Assembly: GCA_018500015.2 (NCBI GenBank)
Contig: JAHBAR020000012.1
Span: forward strand, 1-53,275
DNA: 53,275 nucleotides
Source: Candidatus Kerfeldbacteria bacterium
GTDB lineage: Bacteria; Patescibacteriota; Patescibacteriia; UBA9570; XYC2-FULL-38-9
Direction: 5' to 3'
In this document: in pieces, positions 33,012 to 42,012 of the stretch
Layout of the letters: each line of letters begins with the position of its first letter
Position numbering within the stretch: the stretch's first letter is position 1
The notes under the pieces: generated by a model
Database searches by the model: none
What the model saw: only the letters and a program-made list of their open reading frames with translations
Told to the model about the DNA's origin: nothing
Position numbers and translations under genes: made by a program

Positions 33012-33484
33012 TTACTGCGCTGGGCATTGATCCCGGAGTTGCCATTACCGGTTTTGCCGTGGTGTCTTGTGACGCAGGCAAGTATACATTAAAAGAGTAC
33101 GGGGTCATTCGTACACTCGAACGCACACCATTACCGGAGCGGCTCCACTTGTTATATCGCGACATGAACAGTGTGTTGGAACGCTATGAGAGCGTTGATG
33201 TTGCAGGGGTTGAAGAGTTATTTTTTGCGAAAAATGTCACCACAGCATTCATGGTTGGACAGGCTCGCGGAGTTATTTTGCTTGCGCTTGAAGGACGAGG
33301 TGTGCGCATCCGCGAATTTAAGCCTGTTGAGGTTAAATCGTTAATTGTTGGCAACGGTCAAGCAAAAAAAGCAGATGTGCAACGCATGGTGCAGCTCACT
33401 TTTGGATTGCAAAAGCCGCCGCAACCAGACGATGCGGCTGATGCTGTCGCTATCGCGATGGCTGCCTGTAGCGCTATAAATTAG
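33008..33484 (+). CDS. ruvC: Crossover junction endodeoxyribonuclease RuvC
   Basis: RuvC is the Holliday-junction resolvase. The four catalytic acids are visible: D8 in GIDPG, E69 in VEELFF, and D142 and D145 in DDAADAVAIA. KNVTTAFMVGQARGVIL matches the conserved central helix. 158 residues, normal length. It is coupled to yebC by a 4-nt overlap; ruvA is 3 kb downstream on the same strand; ruvB is not in the window. Confidence 0.97.
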   Translation: MITALGIDPGVAITGFAVVSCDAGKYTLKEYGVIRTLERTPLPERLHLLYRDMNSVLERYESVDVAGVEELFFAKNVTTAFMVGQARGVILLALEGRGVRIREFKPVEVKSLIVGNGQAKKADVQRMVQLTFGLQKPPQPDDAADAVAIAMAACSAIN

Positions 33485-33565
33485 CGTACCGTTGATTTTT
33501 GGTTGTCTGGTGGAGTGAATTCGCGTATCATATCTGCATTACCTCTATTCTTAAAGTGTACATTC

Positions 33566-35164
33566 ATGCGTATTCAACGTTCGATTTCATTGCTTGCTGT
33601 GTGCACCATATTTTTTTCTGTGCATACAATTGTGCGTGCACAAGAAGCGACGAATACCAATACCGAAGCGGTAGTCGTTTCAGAGGTTGCAACACCAACA
33701 CTGCCGTTTGTTGCTAATGGTGGTGAGGATCGTAACGTGATCGTTGGACGCACTGTATTGTTCGATGCATCAGCTTCTACAGGCCCACAAGATGCAACAT
33801 ACACCTATAGCTGGGATTTTGGTGACAGCAACACAGGCGAAGGTATTGATGCGGCACATATCTATGAATATCCGGGAACATATCGCGCAACGTTGACGGT
33901 ACACATGCAAAGCGCAAATGAATTTTCAACCAGCACAGATGATATTATCGTCTCTGTGCAGGATCGGTTAGTGGTATTGCTCGCGGACCATAGTGTTTCA
34001 AATGAGGCATTGAAACAATGGCAAGATTATGCGCAAACACAACGCGTGCTTCTTGTGCCTATTCAAGACACTGGAATGAATCAAGAATATCTCACTGTCC
34101 AAAACCTCGCGCAACAAATTTTACAAAATCAAACAACTATCGCGTCTGCGGACACCATCATTGTGTGGACAGCTAGTAGTATTGGGCTGAACTCTTTGCT
34201 TGAGCTTTCTCGCATCTCTTCGTTTAATGGTACTCAGCTCGATACACTGCGTCTGAGTTCAAAAGCTATTGTTGCGCTTACCGATCAGTCTTTGAGTTCG
34301 AGTGCAAAATTGGCGCAATCAGTCATGCAAGCGCTGTCACCAAGATTCATTGTTGTTACTCCACCACAGGCTATCGACACCATTCTTCGCTCTCCACGCC
34401 CTGAAGATATAGAGCGTGCCTTGCCACAATTGTCTGTTGATTATCAGCTCATTACCGCATATACGGCTCGTGGTTTACAGCAGTTGAGCCCATTCAATGC
34501 AATGTCGTATGCGATGAATTTTATGTTTAACCATGGTGTGCCGGTCAACTCTGTATATTTGATTTTGATGTTACCGGTGATGGCAACAATCATAGCTACC
34601 GCTCGACAACTTGTGGGCATTAAGTCGTTCGGTATTTTTGCGCCAACAGTTATTGCATTATCATTTCTTTCGACAGGTTTGAAGTATGGTATCGGTATTT
34701 TTGCGTGCGTGCTTATCATTGGTGGTATTGGAAGATTGTTGCTCAAACGTTTTCGCATTTTGTATCTTCCACGCATGGCTCTCGTTCTTTCACTTTTAGC
34801 ACTCGGTGTATTTGGTATGTTGTTTGTTGGCGCACTCTTTAATAAAACAGGGTTCATTGCTGTTTCGATTTTTCCAATTCTTATTATGACGGTGATTGCC
34901 GAGCACTTTATTTCTGTGCAGATTGAAGATGGATTTAGCGTCGCGTTAAAACTCACCCTTGAAACGCTCGCATTGTCCGTTTTAGGTTTCTTGATTGGCG
35001 ATTGGGCGTTGTTTAAAACCACTATCCTTGCGTATCCGGAATTGATTTTACTTACGCTTGTTGTAAATTATCTTCTCGGTAAGTATTCAGGACTACGTCT
35101 TACAGAGCTGCTTCGTTTTCGTAAAGTGATTAATCGCATGCATCATGATCAGAAACCGCAATAG
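33566..35164 (+). CDS. PKD-domain protein with 7TM domain (UUP/7TM_transglut-like)
   Basis: This 532-residue protein has a signal peptide (MRIQRSISLLAVCTIFFS, cut near VRA), a PKD domain (about 45-140, with SYSWDFGDSNTGEG-like WDFGD), a further extracytoplasmic alpha/beta-looking region (about 140-310) and seven C-terminal helices. The membrane part (LPVMATIIATARQLVGIKSFGIFAPTVIALSFL... ending YSGLRLTELLRFRK) matches the 7TM domain that in proteobacteria is fused to an inactive transglutaminase and encoded beside an ATP-grasp ligase and a retropepsin-like protease. Here a PKD domain takes the place of the transglutaminase. The next gene overlaps by 20 nt and supplies both enzymes. Start 33566 was chosen for the signal peptide. 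Confidence 0.8.
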   Translation: MRIQRSISLLAVCTIFFSVHTIVRAQEATNTNTEAVVVSEVATPTLPFVANGGEDRNVIVGRTVLFDASASTGPQDATYTYSWDFGDSNTGEGIDAAHIYEYPGTYRATLTVHMQSANEFSTSTDDIIVSVQDRLVVLLADHSVSNEALKQWQDYAQTQRVLLVPIQDTGMNQEYLTVQNLAQQILQNQTTIASADTIIVWTASSIGLNSLLELSRISSFNGTQLDTLRLSSKAIVALTDQSLSSSAKLAQSVMQALSPRFIVVTPPQAIDTILRSPRPEDIERALPQLSVDYQLITAYTARGLQQLSPFNAMSYAMNFMFNHGVPVNSVYLILMLPVMATIIATARQLVGIKSFGIFAPTVIALSFLSTGLKYGIGIFACVLIIGGIGRLLLKRFRILYLPRMALVLSLLALGVFGMLFVGALFNKTGFIAVSIFPILIMTVIAEHFISVQIEDGFSVALKLTLETLALSVLGFLIGDWALFKTTILAYPELILLTLVVNYLLGKYSGLRLTELLRFRKVINRMHHDQKPQ

Positions 35165-36572
35165 AGTTTTGGGAATGAACGGTCGCAGTCGATTTTATCT
35201 GCGCGAAAATTCTGCCACAGCTCGCGACATCGCAGATAATAAATTGCGCACAAAAGAGCTGTTGGTGCAACATGGCATCGGTGCTGCCGAGCTCATTGCG
35301 GTCCTTCGCACTCCTCAAGACATCGAACAGTTTGCATGGGACGCACTCCCAAATAGTTTTGTGATGAAACCGAATCGTGGATTTGGCGGTGAGGGGATTT
35401 TGGTGATTTTTAATCGCCTTAAAAATGGTCGCTGGCTTACCACTCGCCAACGCGAAGTGTCGGCAGAAGATTTTGCATCACACGCGCACGATATTCTTGA
35501 TGGCGATTTTTCGCTTTTTAACATGCCTGATGTTGCATTGATAGAGCGACGTCTTTCGATTGATCCACTTTTTAAACGGTTTTCTGTTGAGGGTATCCCA
35601 GATATTCGCGTGATTGTGTACCACAACGTTCCTGTGATGGCTATGTTGCGCGTACCAACAAAAAAATCACAAGGCAAGGCAAATCTCGCACAAGGTGGCT
35701 TGGGTATTGGCATTGATATTGCAACTGGCATGACAACACATGCAATTACCAAGTCATGGATGTATGAAAAGGAGATTGATTTGCATCCTGATACCGGAAT
35801 GCACTTGCGTGGTGTGCGCGTTCCATACTGGGCCGATATTTTGCGCACGGCCGTACTTTCTGCACGTGTTGTTGGTTTACAATTTTGTGGTGTTGATATT
35901 TCAATCGATAAAAAATTGGGGCCGGTGGTTCTTGAACTCAATGCGCGTCCGGGGTTGGCAATTCAGGTGGCAAATATGTCGCCATTAGGAGAGCGTTTGG
36001 AGCGCATTCGTGGTTTGAATGTTGAAACTCCTGACCGTGGTATCGCCATTGCAAAAGAGCTATTTGTAAGCAGCATTGATCAAGAAATCGCAAGTATGAC
36101 CGGTCGACAAGTGATTGGGTTGATTGAGCCTGTTACTGTTGTGAGCACTACAGAAGCGAGTAAACACTTCAAAGCAAAAATTGATACCGGCGCTGACCGT
36201 AGCTCTATTGATCAGGCGTTTGCACGCGATTTGGGTTATGGTACGGCCATTGATGCCTTCGCAGCGTTGAATATTCCGGAAGATGTTACGGAAGAGGAGG
36301 CGCACACGTATGCTCAGCAGCATGAGCAACGTTTAATGGCTGAGTATCCGGAAATTAAAGGGATGACTGTTGTTAGCTCTTCGCACGGTGTCTCGCTCCG
36401 CATTCGTATTCCGCTGACAGTGACGCTTGCAGGGTATAAGATGGATATTGAAGCGACCGTGTTTGATCGTTCACATCTCATGTATCCAATGTTAATTGGA
36501 AAACGTAACCTCTCACATTTTTTGATCGATACCACAAAGTCGCCGGATACAGTAACGAAGAAGAAAAAATAA
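35145..36572 (+). CDS. RimK-like ATP-grasp ligase fused to retropepsin-like protease
   Basis: This 475-residue protein has two parts. Residues about 8-310 are an alpha-L-glutamate-ligase-like ATP-grasp enzyme: the start LGMNGRSRFYLREN, DNKLRTKELLVQHGI, VMKPNRGFGGEGILVI (ATP-grasp loop) and VVLELNARPGL (metal-binding acids). Residues about 320-460 are a RimB-like retropepsin domain with the catalytic triplet DTGADRSSI (D347) and the second flap region MLIGKRNL. In other bacteria these are separate genes beside a 7TM protein; here they are fused and follow the 7TM gene with a 20-nt overlap. A ligase that adds and a protease that trims amino-acid tags on the same target is the likely theme; the target is unknown. 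Confidence 0.85.
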   Translation: MIRNRNRVLGMNGRSRFYLRENSATARDIADNKLRTKELLVQHGIGAAELIAVLRTPQDIEQFAWDALPNSFVMKPNRGFGGEGILVIFNRLKNGRWLTTRQREVSAEDFASHAHDILDGDFSLFNMPDVALIERRLSIDPLFKRFSVEGIPDIRVIVYHNVPVMAMLRVPTKKSQGKANLAQGGLGIGIDIATGMTTHAITKSWMYEKEIDLHPDTGMHLRGVRVPYWADILRTAVLSARVVGLQFCGVDISIDKKLGPVVLELNARPGLAIQVANMSPLGERLERIRGLNVETPDRGIAIAKELFVSSIDQEIASMTGRQVIGLIEPVTVVSTTEASKHFKAKIDTGADRSSIDQAFARDLGYGTAIDAFAALNIPEDVTEEEAHTYAQQHEQRLMAEYPEIKGMTVVSSSHGVSLRIRIPLTVTLAGYKMDIEATVFDRSHLMYPMLIGKRNLSHFLIDTTKSPDTVTKKKK

Positions 36573-36573
36573 T

Positions 36574-37176
36574 ATGATCGCAACACTTACCGGAACAGTA
36601 CAATCTATCGATGCCGTTGGTGTTATTCTCGAAGTGTCGGGTGTTGGTTATCGCGTTATGCTTTCGGGTCGTGATGCGCAACAATGCACACAGGATACAC
36701 GCGTACGTGTCTATACCTATCACCATATTCGCGAAGATGCACAGCAACTATTTGGATTTTTGGATGTACATGATCTGCGTGTGTTTGAACGCTTGATTAG
36801 TGTTTCGGGCGTAGGGCCAAAAATTGCACAAGCCATCCTTTCTCAACTTTCCGGAGTTGCGGTCATTGATGCAATTTTGACGCAGAACATTACACAACTC
36901 AAAAGTATCTCAGGTGTTGGCAAAAAAACAGCAGAGCGTTTAATTGTTGAGCTGCGCGACTCGTTGAAGAAGATGAGTACCGGGAGTGGCAGAGAAGAAA
37001 ACAGCTCACATGTTGCATTGAGCACTCACATTGATTTGGTACAAGCGTTGTTGGCACTTGGATACGCTGAGATGGAAATTCATGAGGTTATAAAAGATGT
37101 TGATGCGTCGTTGTCGCTCAGCGAGCAAGTTCGTGCCGCTCTTCAACTTCTTTCTCGAACACCATATGCACGTTGA
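36574..37176 (+). CDS. ruvA: Holliday junction branch migration protein RuvA
   Basis: RuvA binds four-way junctions and loads the RuvB motor. The 200-residue protein has the N-terminal OB fold (MIATLTGTVQSIDAVGVILEVSGVGYRV), tandem helix-hairpin-helix motifs (LISVSGVGPKIAQAIL and LKSISGVGKKTAERLIVEL), an acidic-pin HIREDAQQLFGF segment and the C-terminal RuvB-contact domain (DLVQALLALGYAEMEI). It starts one base after the ATP-grasp gene's stop and overlaps the next gene. Confidence 0.96.
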   Translation: MIATLTGTVQSIDAVGVILEVSGVGYRVMLSGRDAQQCTQDTRVRVYTYHHIREDAQQLFGFLDVHDLRVFERLISVSGVGPKIAQAILSQLSGVAVIDAILTQNITQLKSISGVGKKTAERLIVELRDSLKKMSTGSGREENSSHVALSTHIDLVQALLALGYAEMEIHEVIKDVDASLSLSEQVRAALQLLSRTPYAR

Positions 37177-38182
37177 ACGTTGTGAGATCCAAGCGGTGTG
37201 GGAAGAGTGCGTGCAAAAATTTGCGCAGCCGCAACACACCTTTTTGCAATCATGGGCGTGGGGTGAAGCGCAGAAAGAGGCTGGCAATCCGATTGCTCGC
37301 ATTTTAGTTTCTGATGAGCGTGGTGTTGCTGCTGTCATGCTGTGTGTTGTGCAAGATCTTTTTTTTGGTATGCGCGTCGTGCTTTCACCTCGTGGACCGT
37401 TGTGTCGTGAGGGTGTTTCTACAGATCATGTGATTGCCGCAGTGCGTTCATCAATGATTTTTCAAGATCTTGTAGCACAGCATCGTGTCATTGCATTACG
37501 TGTTGAGCCCGAAGAAGCTATTGCTGTAGGTAAGCGTATTAAAGATGTTGAACCGGCGACAACATGGATGATCCCGCTCGCAAAGTATACGCAAAATACA
37601 TTGTGGAAAGCGTTAAAGCAAAAAACACGTTACAATATTCGCCTCGCAGAGAAGCATGGTGTTCGGGTTGAACGTGTGCAGCATGAGTATTCTATCGACC
37701 GCATTCTTGATGTGTGGAAAAAAATGGCGACGCGTACAAGTGAACGTCACGGCATTGCGCAACATCCCACAGCATATTATCGCTCGATATTTTCTACTCT
37801 CAAAAATGCTGACATGCTTGAAGTGTCAATTGCATTTTTAAGAAATAACCCAATTGCGATCACCATTGGTGTCTCTTGGGGTAACACAGCGACGTATTTG
37901 TATGGCGCCTCTGATCACACACAACGCGCGATCATGGCTCCTTCGCTTTTACAGTGGATGATGATCGATGAAGCGCTCAGTCGTGGCTTTGTGTGGTACG
38001 ATTTTTATGGTGTTGCGCCTGAGGGAGTTGAGGATCATTCACTTTCTGGCGTGACTCGTTTTAAACAAAGTTTTGTTGGTGAATATCGCACATATCCAGG
38101 CACGTATGAGATCCCTCTGCGCCCGATGTGGTATGCTATGTATCGATGGATACGAACACTTCGCCGATTTCTACGGCAATAA
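37166..38182 (+). CDS. FemAB/FmhB-like aminoacyltransferase (peptidoglycan cross-bridge)
   Basis: These GNAT-fold enzymes use aminoacyl-tRNA to add amino acids to the peptide side chain of lipid II. The 338-residue protein has an N-terminal GNAT half (FLQSWAWGEAQKEAGNPIARIL, VLSPRGPL), the conserved link LWKALKQKTRYNIRLAEKHGVRVE, and a C-terminal half with NPIAITIGVSWGNTATYLYGASD and the ending FKQSFVGEYRTYPGTYEIPL. Start 37166 (MHVERCEIQ) overlaps ruvA by 11 nt; an upstream in-frame ATG would overlap more. It is part of a cell-wall stretch with the next two genes. Confidence 0.88.
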   Translation: MHVERCEIQAVWEECVQKFAQPQHTFLQSWAWGEAQKEAGNPIARILVSDERGVAAVMLCVVQDLFFGMRVVLSPRGPLCREGVSTDHVIAAVRSSMIFQDLVAQHRVIALRVEPEEAIAVGKRIKDVEPATTWMIPLAKYTQNTLWKALKQKTRYNIRLAEKHGVRVERVQHEYSIDRILDVWKKMATRTSERHGIAQHPTAYYRSIFSTLKNADMLEVSIAFLRNNPIAITIGVSWGNTATYLYGASDHTQRAIMAPSLLQWMMIDEALSRGFVWYDFYGVAPEGVEDHSLSGVTRFKQSFVGEYRTYPGTYEIPLRPMWYAMYRWIRTLRRFLRQ

Positions 38183-38877
38183 TTATCGCAGCAGGTAAAG
38201 GCACGCGGCTTGGTGCGCTCACCGCAACGCAGCCAAAATGTTTGATTCCTCTTTTGGGCAAACCCATGCTCGGGCATATGATTGATCGCCTCAGTGCATC
38301 TGGCGTTACGCGAATTGTTGTCGTTGTCGAGTATCTCGCAGAACAAGTAGAGACATATGCGCGTACTCGCTCAGAAGAGATTGTGTGTGTGCGCCAATCG
38401 CAAGCCGTTGGAGAGAAGTATGGCACTGGAGCGGCCGTTGCTGCGGCTACAACAGTACTTGGCTCCAATGAAAGCGCGTTAGTACTATACGGCGATTCTC
38501 TTTTCTCAACTGATACTCTACGAGCGCTCGTACATGCTAGTGGAAATGTACTGTGCGCTTCTCGTGCAGCCTCGGTTCGTGGATATGGTGAAGTAATTGT
38601 TGATGCTAAAAATAATTTTGTACGTATTGATGAAAAGCCAACCGATGATCACGCAGGATATATTAACGCAGGTTTATATGCATGCACTCCAGAATTATTG
38701 CACTTAGCAGCACATGTTAAAGTATCTGCGCGTAATGAATATGAGTTTACTGACGCTGTAGTTGATGCGCATTCAAAAGGTGCGGTGGTGAATGTGCATT
38801 TGATCGATTCTTCTGAATGGACTACTGTAACTTCTATAGAAGATATTCCAAATACAGAAGCCTATGTCTCACGTTAA
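38146..38877 (+). CDS. Sugar-phosphate nucleotidyltransferase
   Basis: The 243-residue protein has the nucleotidyltransferase signature IIIAAGKGTRLGALTATQPKCLIPLLGKPML near the start and YGDSLF for metal binding, with VRGYGEVIVDAKNNFVRIDEKP later. It resembles the N-terminal half of GlmU and the ManC/RmlA group, making an NDP-sugar from a sugar 1-phosphate. No acyltransferase beta-helix follows, so it is not a full GlmU. Start 38146 overlaps the FemAB-like gene by 37 nt; a GTG at 38128 is an alternative. The end overlaps yvcK by 14 nt. Confidence 0.85.
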   Translation: MDTNTSPISTAIIIAAGKGTRLGALTATQPKCLIPLLGKPMLGHMIDRLSASGVTRIVVVVEYLAEQVETYARTRSEEIVCVRQSQAVGEKYGTGAAVAAATTVLGSNESALVLYGDSLFSTDTLRALVHASGNVLCASRAASVRGYGEVIVDAKNNFVRIDEKPTDDHAGYINAGLYACTPELLHLAAHVKVSARNEYEFTDAVVDAHSKGAVVNVHLIDSSEWTTVTSIEDIPNTEAYVSR

Positions 38878-39787
38878 CATTACAACTATTGGCGGTGGCA
38901 GCGGACAGCCTGCGTTGTTGCGCGCGCTCAAACAATTTTCTGGTGTAGAGCTTTCTGCTATTGTGACAACCATGGATTCGGGTGGCTCATCGGGTGTGTT
39001 GCGCGAAGAGTACGGTATTCTGCCGCCTGGCGATATTCGTCGGTGTTTGAGTGCACTCTCTTCACATACAGAGCTTGATGCGTGGTGGAATTTTCGTTTG
39101 AATGATGGCCTGCTCGCAGGGCATCCTGTTGGGAATATCGTACTCACTCAACTCACCAAAAAATTTGGCAGCATGGAAAAAGCAATTGCAGAGCTTGAAA
39201 AAGTATTTGTAATGCAAGGGCATGTGTACCCTGTTTCTCAAGAAGCGGGAGTATTATGTGCGGAGCTTGCTGACGGATCGATTGTTCGTGGTGAGCATGA
39301 GATCGATGTGCCTGCTGGTGTACGCGCTCCAATTTCGCGCGTATTTTTGGAGCAGCCTCTTACACTCGCTCCAGCAGCTCGACAAGCTCTCGAAACTTCA
39401 GATGTGATTGTCCTTTCGTTTGGTGATGTGTGGACGAGCGTGATTCCAAATTTGCTTGTGTCAGATGTGCCACTTGCTATCGCAGAGTCAGAAGCGCGTG
39501 TGGTGTTAGTGTGTAACCGTACCACAAAAAAAGGTGAAACTGACGGCTGGTCGTACATGGATATTGTGAATCACGTATCATCGTGCCTTGCGCCAGCACA
39601 TCTTTCGGCCGTAATTTGTGACAACCAAATTTTTCCAGTACCTTCATCTCATCAAGCATTCACAGTCTCAGAGCTCCCTACTGACCTCACCGTCATCTCA
39701 GATGATTTTGGTGATCGGGAACATCCTGAACATCTTTCAGCGCAAAGTGTTGCTCAAGCAATTGTTTCGTATGCGCATCTTCGTTGA
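38864..39787 (+). CDS. yvcK: YvcK/CofD-like protein (GlmR-type)
   Basis: YvcK (GlmR) binds UDP-GlcNAc and steers carbon into cell-wall precursors in Bacillus; the fold is that of CofD. The 307-residue protein has ITTIGGGSGQPALLRALKQF, TTMDSGGSSGVLREEYGILPPGDIRRCLSAL and HPVGNIVLTQLTKKFGSMEKAI, all diagnostic. It overlaps both neighbours (14 nt upstream, 17 nt downstream), so it is in the same operon as a nucleotidyltransferase that could make a UDP-sugar. Confidence 0.93.
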   Translation: MSHVNITTIGGGSGQPALLRALKQFSGVELSAIVTTMDSGGSSGVLREEYGILPPGDIRRCLSALSSHTELDAWWNFRLNDGLLAGHPVGNIVLTQLTKKFGSMEKAIAELEKVFVMQGHVYPVSQEAGVLCAELADGSIVRGEHEIDVPAGVRAPISRVFLEQPLTLAPAARQALETSDVIVLSFGDVWTSVIPNLLVSDVPLAIAESEARVVLVCNRTTKKGETDGWSYMDIVNHVSSCLAPAHLSAVICDNQIFPVPSSHQAFTVSELPTDLTVISDDFGDREHPEHLSAQSVAQAIVSYAHLR

Positions 39788-40367
39788 TTTTGATTACACA
39801 CTCTGCAACACTGTGTTGCTCAAAGAAGATGTCGTGACTGTCGCGCGCGAGCATGGCGTTGAGCTTGTTGATTTACCAGAATCTCGTGAGACATACAATC
39901 TTATTGGTCATTACACATTGCGCAAACATCTTGAGCGTTCACAGTGCCCTGAAGAAAAAATTGCCGCTATTGAGAAAGACTTTTTTACACGCGCACCGCA
40001 GTGGCTTTACCCAGATGCTGTAGATTTTTTTCAACACAGTACGAAACATCAGATTTCAGTACTGTCGTACGGTGATGTGAATTTTCAGCAGCGCAAAATA
40101 GAGGCATCCGGTATTGCTCAGCTTGCGCACGAAGTTATTTGCACTCCTGATACAAAAGCTGATGCGCTCAAAAAAGTACTTCCAGCCAATGCAGAGTTTA
40201 TGCTTATTGATGACCGCGCAAAGCATTTGAATGAAGTTTGTGAAGCGTTCCCAAACGCAAAAGCAGTACGCATCATGCGTAAAGAATCGCCGTATTTGGC
40301 TGAAATTACAACGTGCGCAGTGTCGCTTGTTGATGACTTGTTGTTTCAGGTCGATCAGGTAAAATAG
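39771..40367 (+). CDS. HAD-superfamily protein
   Basis: 198 residues. Motif I is FVDFDYTLCNT (DxDxT), motif II is ISVLSYGD with Lys in TPDTKADALKK and motif III is MLIDDRAKHLNEV. It looks like a complete HAD phosphatase with a helical cap; the substrate is unknown. Start 39771 (MRIFVDFD) was chosen because the HAD core begins at once and upstream codons lie inside yvcK. It overlaps yvcK by 17 nt and is the last of the 35-40 kb operon. Confidence 0.85.
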   Translation: MRIFVDFDYTLCNTVLLKEDVVTVAREHGVELVDLPESRETYNLIGHYTLRKHLERSQCPEEKIAAIEKDFFTRAPQWLYPDAVDFFQHSTKHQISVLSYGDVNFQQRKIEASGIAQLAHEVICTPDTKADALKKVLPANAEFMLIDDRAKHLNEVCEAFPNAKAVRIMRKESPYLAEITTCAVSLVDDLLFQVDQVK

Positions 40368-40371
40368 GATA

Positions 40372-40387
40372 TATAATCCTTAACTTG
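40372..40387 (+). promoter_or_regulatory. -10 box of the small gene/xseAB unit
   Basis: Consensus TATAAT (40372-40377) is followed by 10 nt and an ATG at 40388, so the leader would be only a few nucleotides. It probably drives the small gene and the xseA-xseB-LCP-exonuclease series. Confidence 0.55.
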
Positions 40388-40642
40388 ATGCGTATGGCAT
40401 ATAGAACGCTTGTAAACATCACCTGGGAAGATGGAGAGAAGGGTCAAATTTATCTCCATGCTGGTAAAGATGTTGATTCAGAAATTGTTGAGAAGTTAGC
40501 ATACCAGTTACACGCAGATGCTCACGAGTTATGGAATTTTACTGATTATGCGGCTGTCCACTGTGCGTATAACGATCGCTGGTACCGCATCTATAGAGGA
40601 GATGACCGTTGGACGTTTGTGGTTGAGCATTCGCGCGAATGA
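40388..40642 (+). CDS. Small conserved-looking hypothetical protein
   Basis: 84 residues, not recognised: no signal peptide or membrane helix. It is rich in aromatic residues toward the end (HCAYNDRWYRIYRGDDRWTFVVEH), suggesting a small beta-rich fold. Start could be 40388 or 40394, both in frame. Its stop overlaps the xseA start (ATGA), so it is translationally coupled to exonuclease VII. Confidence 0.65.
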   Translation: MRMAYRTLVNITWEDGEKGQIYLHAGKDVDSEIVEKLAYQLHADAHELWNFTDYAAVHCAYNDRWYRIYRGDDRWTFVVEHSRE

Positions 40643-41793
40643 AAATTTATTCCGTCACAGAGTTTCGCGACGAGCTCAATGAGTTGTTGTCGCAAGCTGT
40701 TGTTACTATTGAAGGTGAGATTGCCGAATTTCAAATTTCACAAGGCAAATTTGTTTGGTTTTCGCTTGTTGACGAAGAAACCACCATAAAATGTTTTATG
40801 ATGGCATTTCAGTTGCACATGCCGATTGAAGATGGAATGAAAGTGCGTGTTGTTGGAGCGCCCTCAATGTTCAAAAAAGGCCAGATGGTGTTTAAGCCTC
40901 GCACCATCGAACCTGTTGGTGATGGTAGTGTGCAAAAAGCTTTAGAAGCGTTGAAGAAAAAGTTGCAGGTTGAGGGATTGTTTGATGAAGGGCGCAAGCG
41001 TACATTACCAGAGTATCCGCAACGTATTGCGGTTATTACGAGTAAAGACGCAGCAGCGTATACAGACATTTTGCGGATTCTCAATAATCGTTGGGGTGGG
41101 CTTACTGTTGTGCTTGTGCATGTACAAGTGCAAGGTGCTCGTGCTGTGTCGAGTATCGTCTCTGGGTTTGCCTCGTTGCAAGAAGATCGTGGTATTGAAG
41201 CAATTATTCTTGCGCGTGGTGGTGGGTCGAAAGATGACTTAGCTGCATTTAACACAGAAGAAGTGGCGCGAGCTATTTTTGGTGCACGTGTGCCAGTGAT
41301 TTCAGCCGTTGGGCATGAGCGTGACACTACGATTGCTGACATGGTAGCTGATGTGCGCGCTTCAACGCCATCAAATGCCGCAGAGCGTATTGTGCCTGAT
41401 CGTACAGAAATGGTAACGCTGATTGATCAATATGTGCAGCTCGCTGAACAGCGTGTACGTGCAGGCATTACGTCAACTCACCATCGTGTTGATGAAGCAC
41501 TTTATGGTGCTACCCGCGCAATTGAACGAGTGAGTGATACGGTTGATGTGCTCTCTCAGAAATTACAGATGCATCTCACTGTGCGCGAGCAACGAGTCAT
41601 TCGCGCTCTCGAATCTGTCATGCAGAAAGAGGAATTGCTCAAATCTCTCCATCCCTTGCGTGTTTTGGAGCGTGGGTTTACTCTCACTACAGACGAGTCT
41701 GGGGCAGTTGTGCGCTCCGCTACTCAGGTACACTCTCGTGCAAAACTTCAGACGCGCACCGCAAAAGGAACTATTACATCTATCGTTGAATAA
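40639..41793 (+). CDS. xseA: Exodeoxyribonuclease VII large subunit
   Basis: XseA with XseB degrades single-stranded DNA. The 384-residue protein has the N-terminal OB fold (IEGEIAEFQISQGKFVWFSLVDEETTIKCFMM...), the catalytic domain with PQRIAVITSKDAAAYTDIL, IILARGGGSKDDLAAFNTEEVARAIF and ISAVGHERDTTIADMVADVRASTPSNAAE, then a helical region and the ending LKSLHPLRVLERGFTL. It is somewhat shorter than the E. coli protein because the coiled region is shorter. xseB follows 2 nt later. Confidence 0.96.
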   Translation: MKIYSVTEFRDELNELLSQAVVTIEGEIAEFQISQGKFVWFSLVDEETTIKCFMMAFQLHMPIEDGMKVRVVGAPSMFKKGQMVFKPRTIEPVGDGSVQKALEALKKKLQVEGLFDEGRKRTLPEYPQRIAVITSKDAAAYTDILRILNNRWGGLTVVLVHVQVQGARAVSSIVSGFASLQEDRGIEAIILARGGGSKDDLAAFNTEEVARAIFGARVPVISAVGHERDTTIADMVADVRASTPSNAAERIVPDRTEMVTLIDQYVQLAEQRVRAGITSTHHRVDEALYGATRAIERVSDTVDVLSQKLQMHLTVREQRVIRALESVMQKEELLKSLHPLRVLERGFTLTTDESGAVVRSATQVHSRAKLQTRTAKGTITSIVE

Positions 41794-41795
41794 CT

Positions 41796-42011
41796 ATGCC
41801 AAAATCGAAATCAACTTCTACATTTACTCAGCAATTTGCTGAACTTGAAGCTATCATCAAAAAATTCGAATCAGAAGAGTGGAATATTGATGAAGGTCTT
41901 GTTGAATTTGAACGCGCTCTTGAATTGGCGAAGCAATTGAAAAAAACAATCCGCACAGCTGAGAACACCGTTGAGCAGCTGAAGAATAAATACTCAGAAG
42001 AGGAAGAATAA
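41796..42011 (+). CDS. xseB: Exodeoxyribonuclease VII small subunit
   Basis: XseB is the small helical subunit of exonuclease VII. 71 residues with the family pattern FAELEAIIKKFESEEWNIDEGLVEFERALELAKQLKKTI, in which the GLVEFERALEL segment (usually SLxxFExGxxL) is diagnostic. It is directly downstream of xseA and 1 nt before the LCP gene. Confidence 0.95.
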   Translation: MPKSKSTSTFTQQFAELEAIIKKFESEEWNIDEGLVEFERALELAKQLKKTIRTAENTVEQLKNKYSEEEE

Positions 42012-42012
42012 T

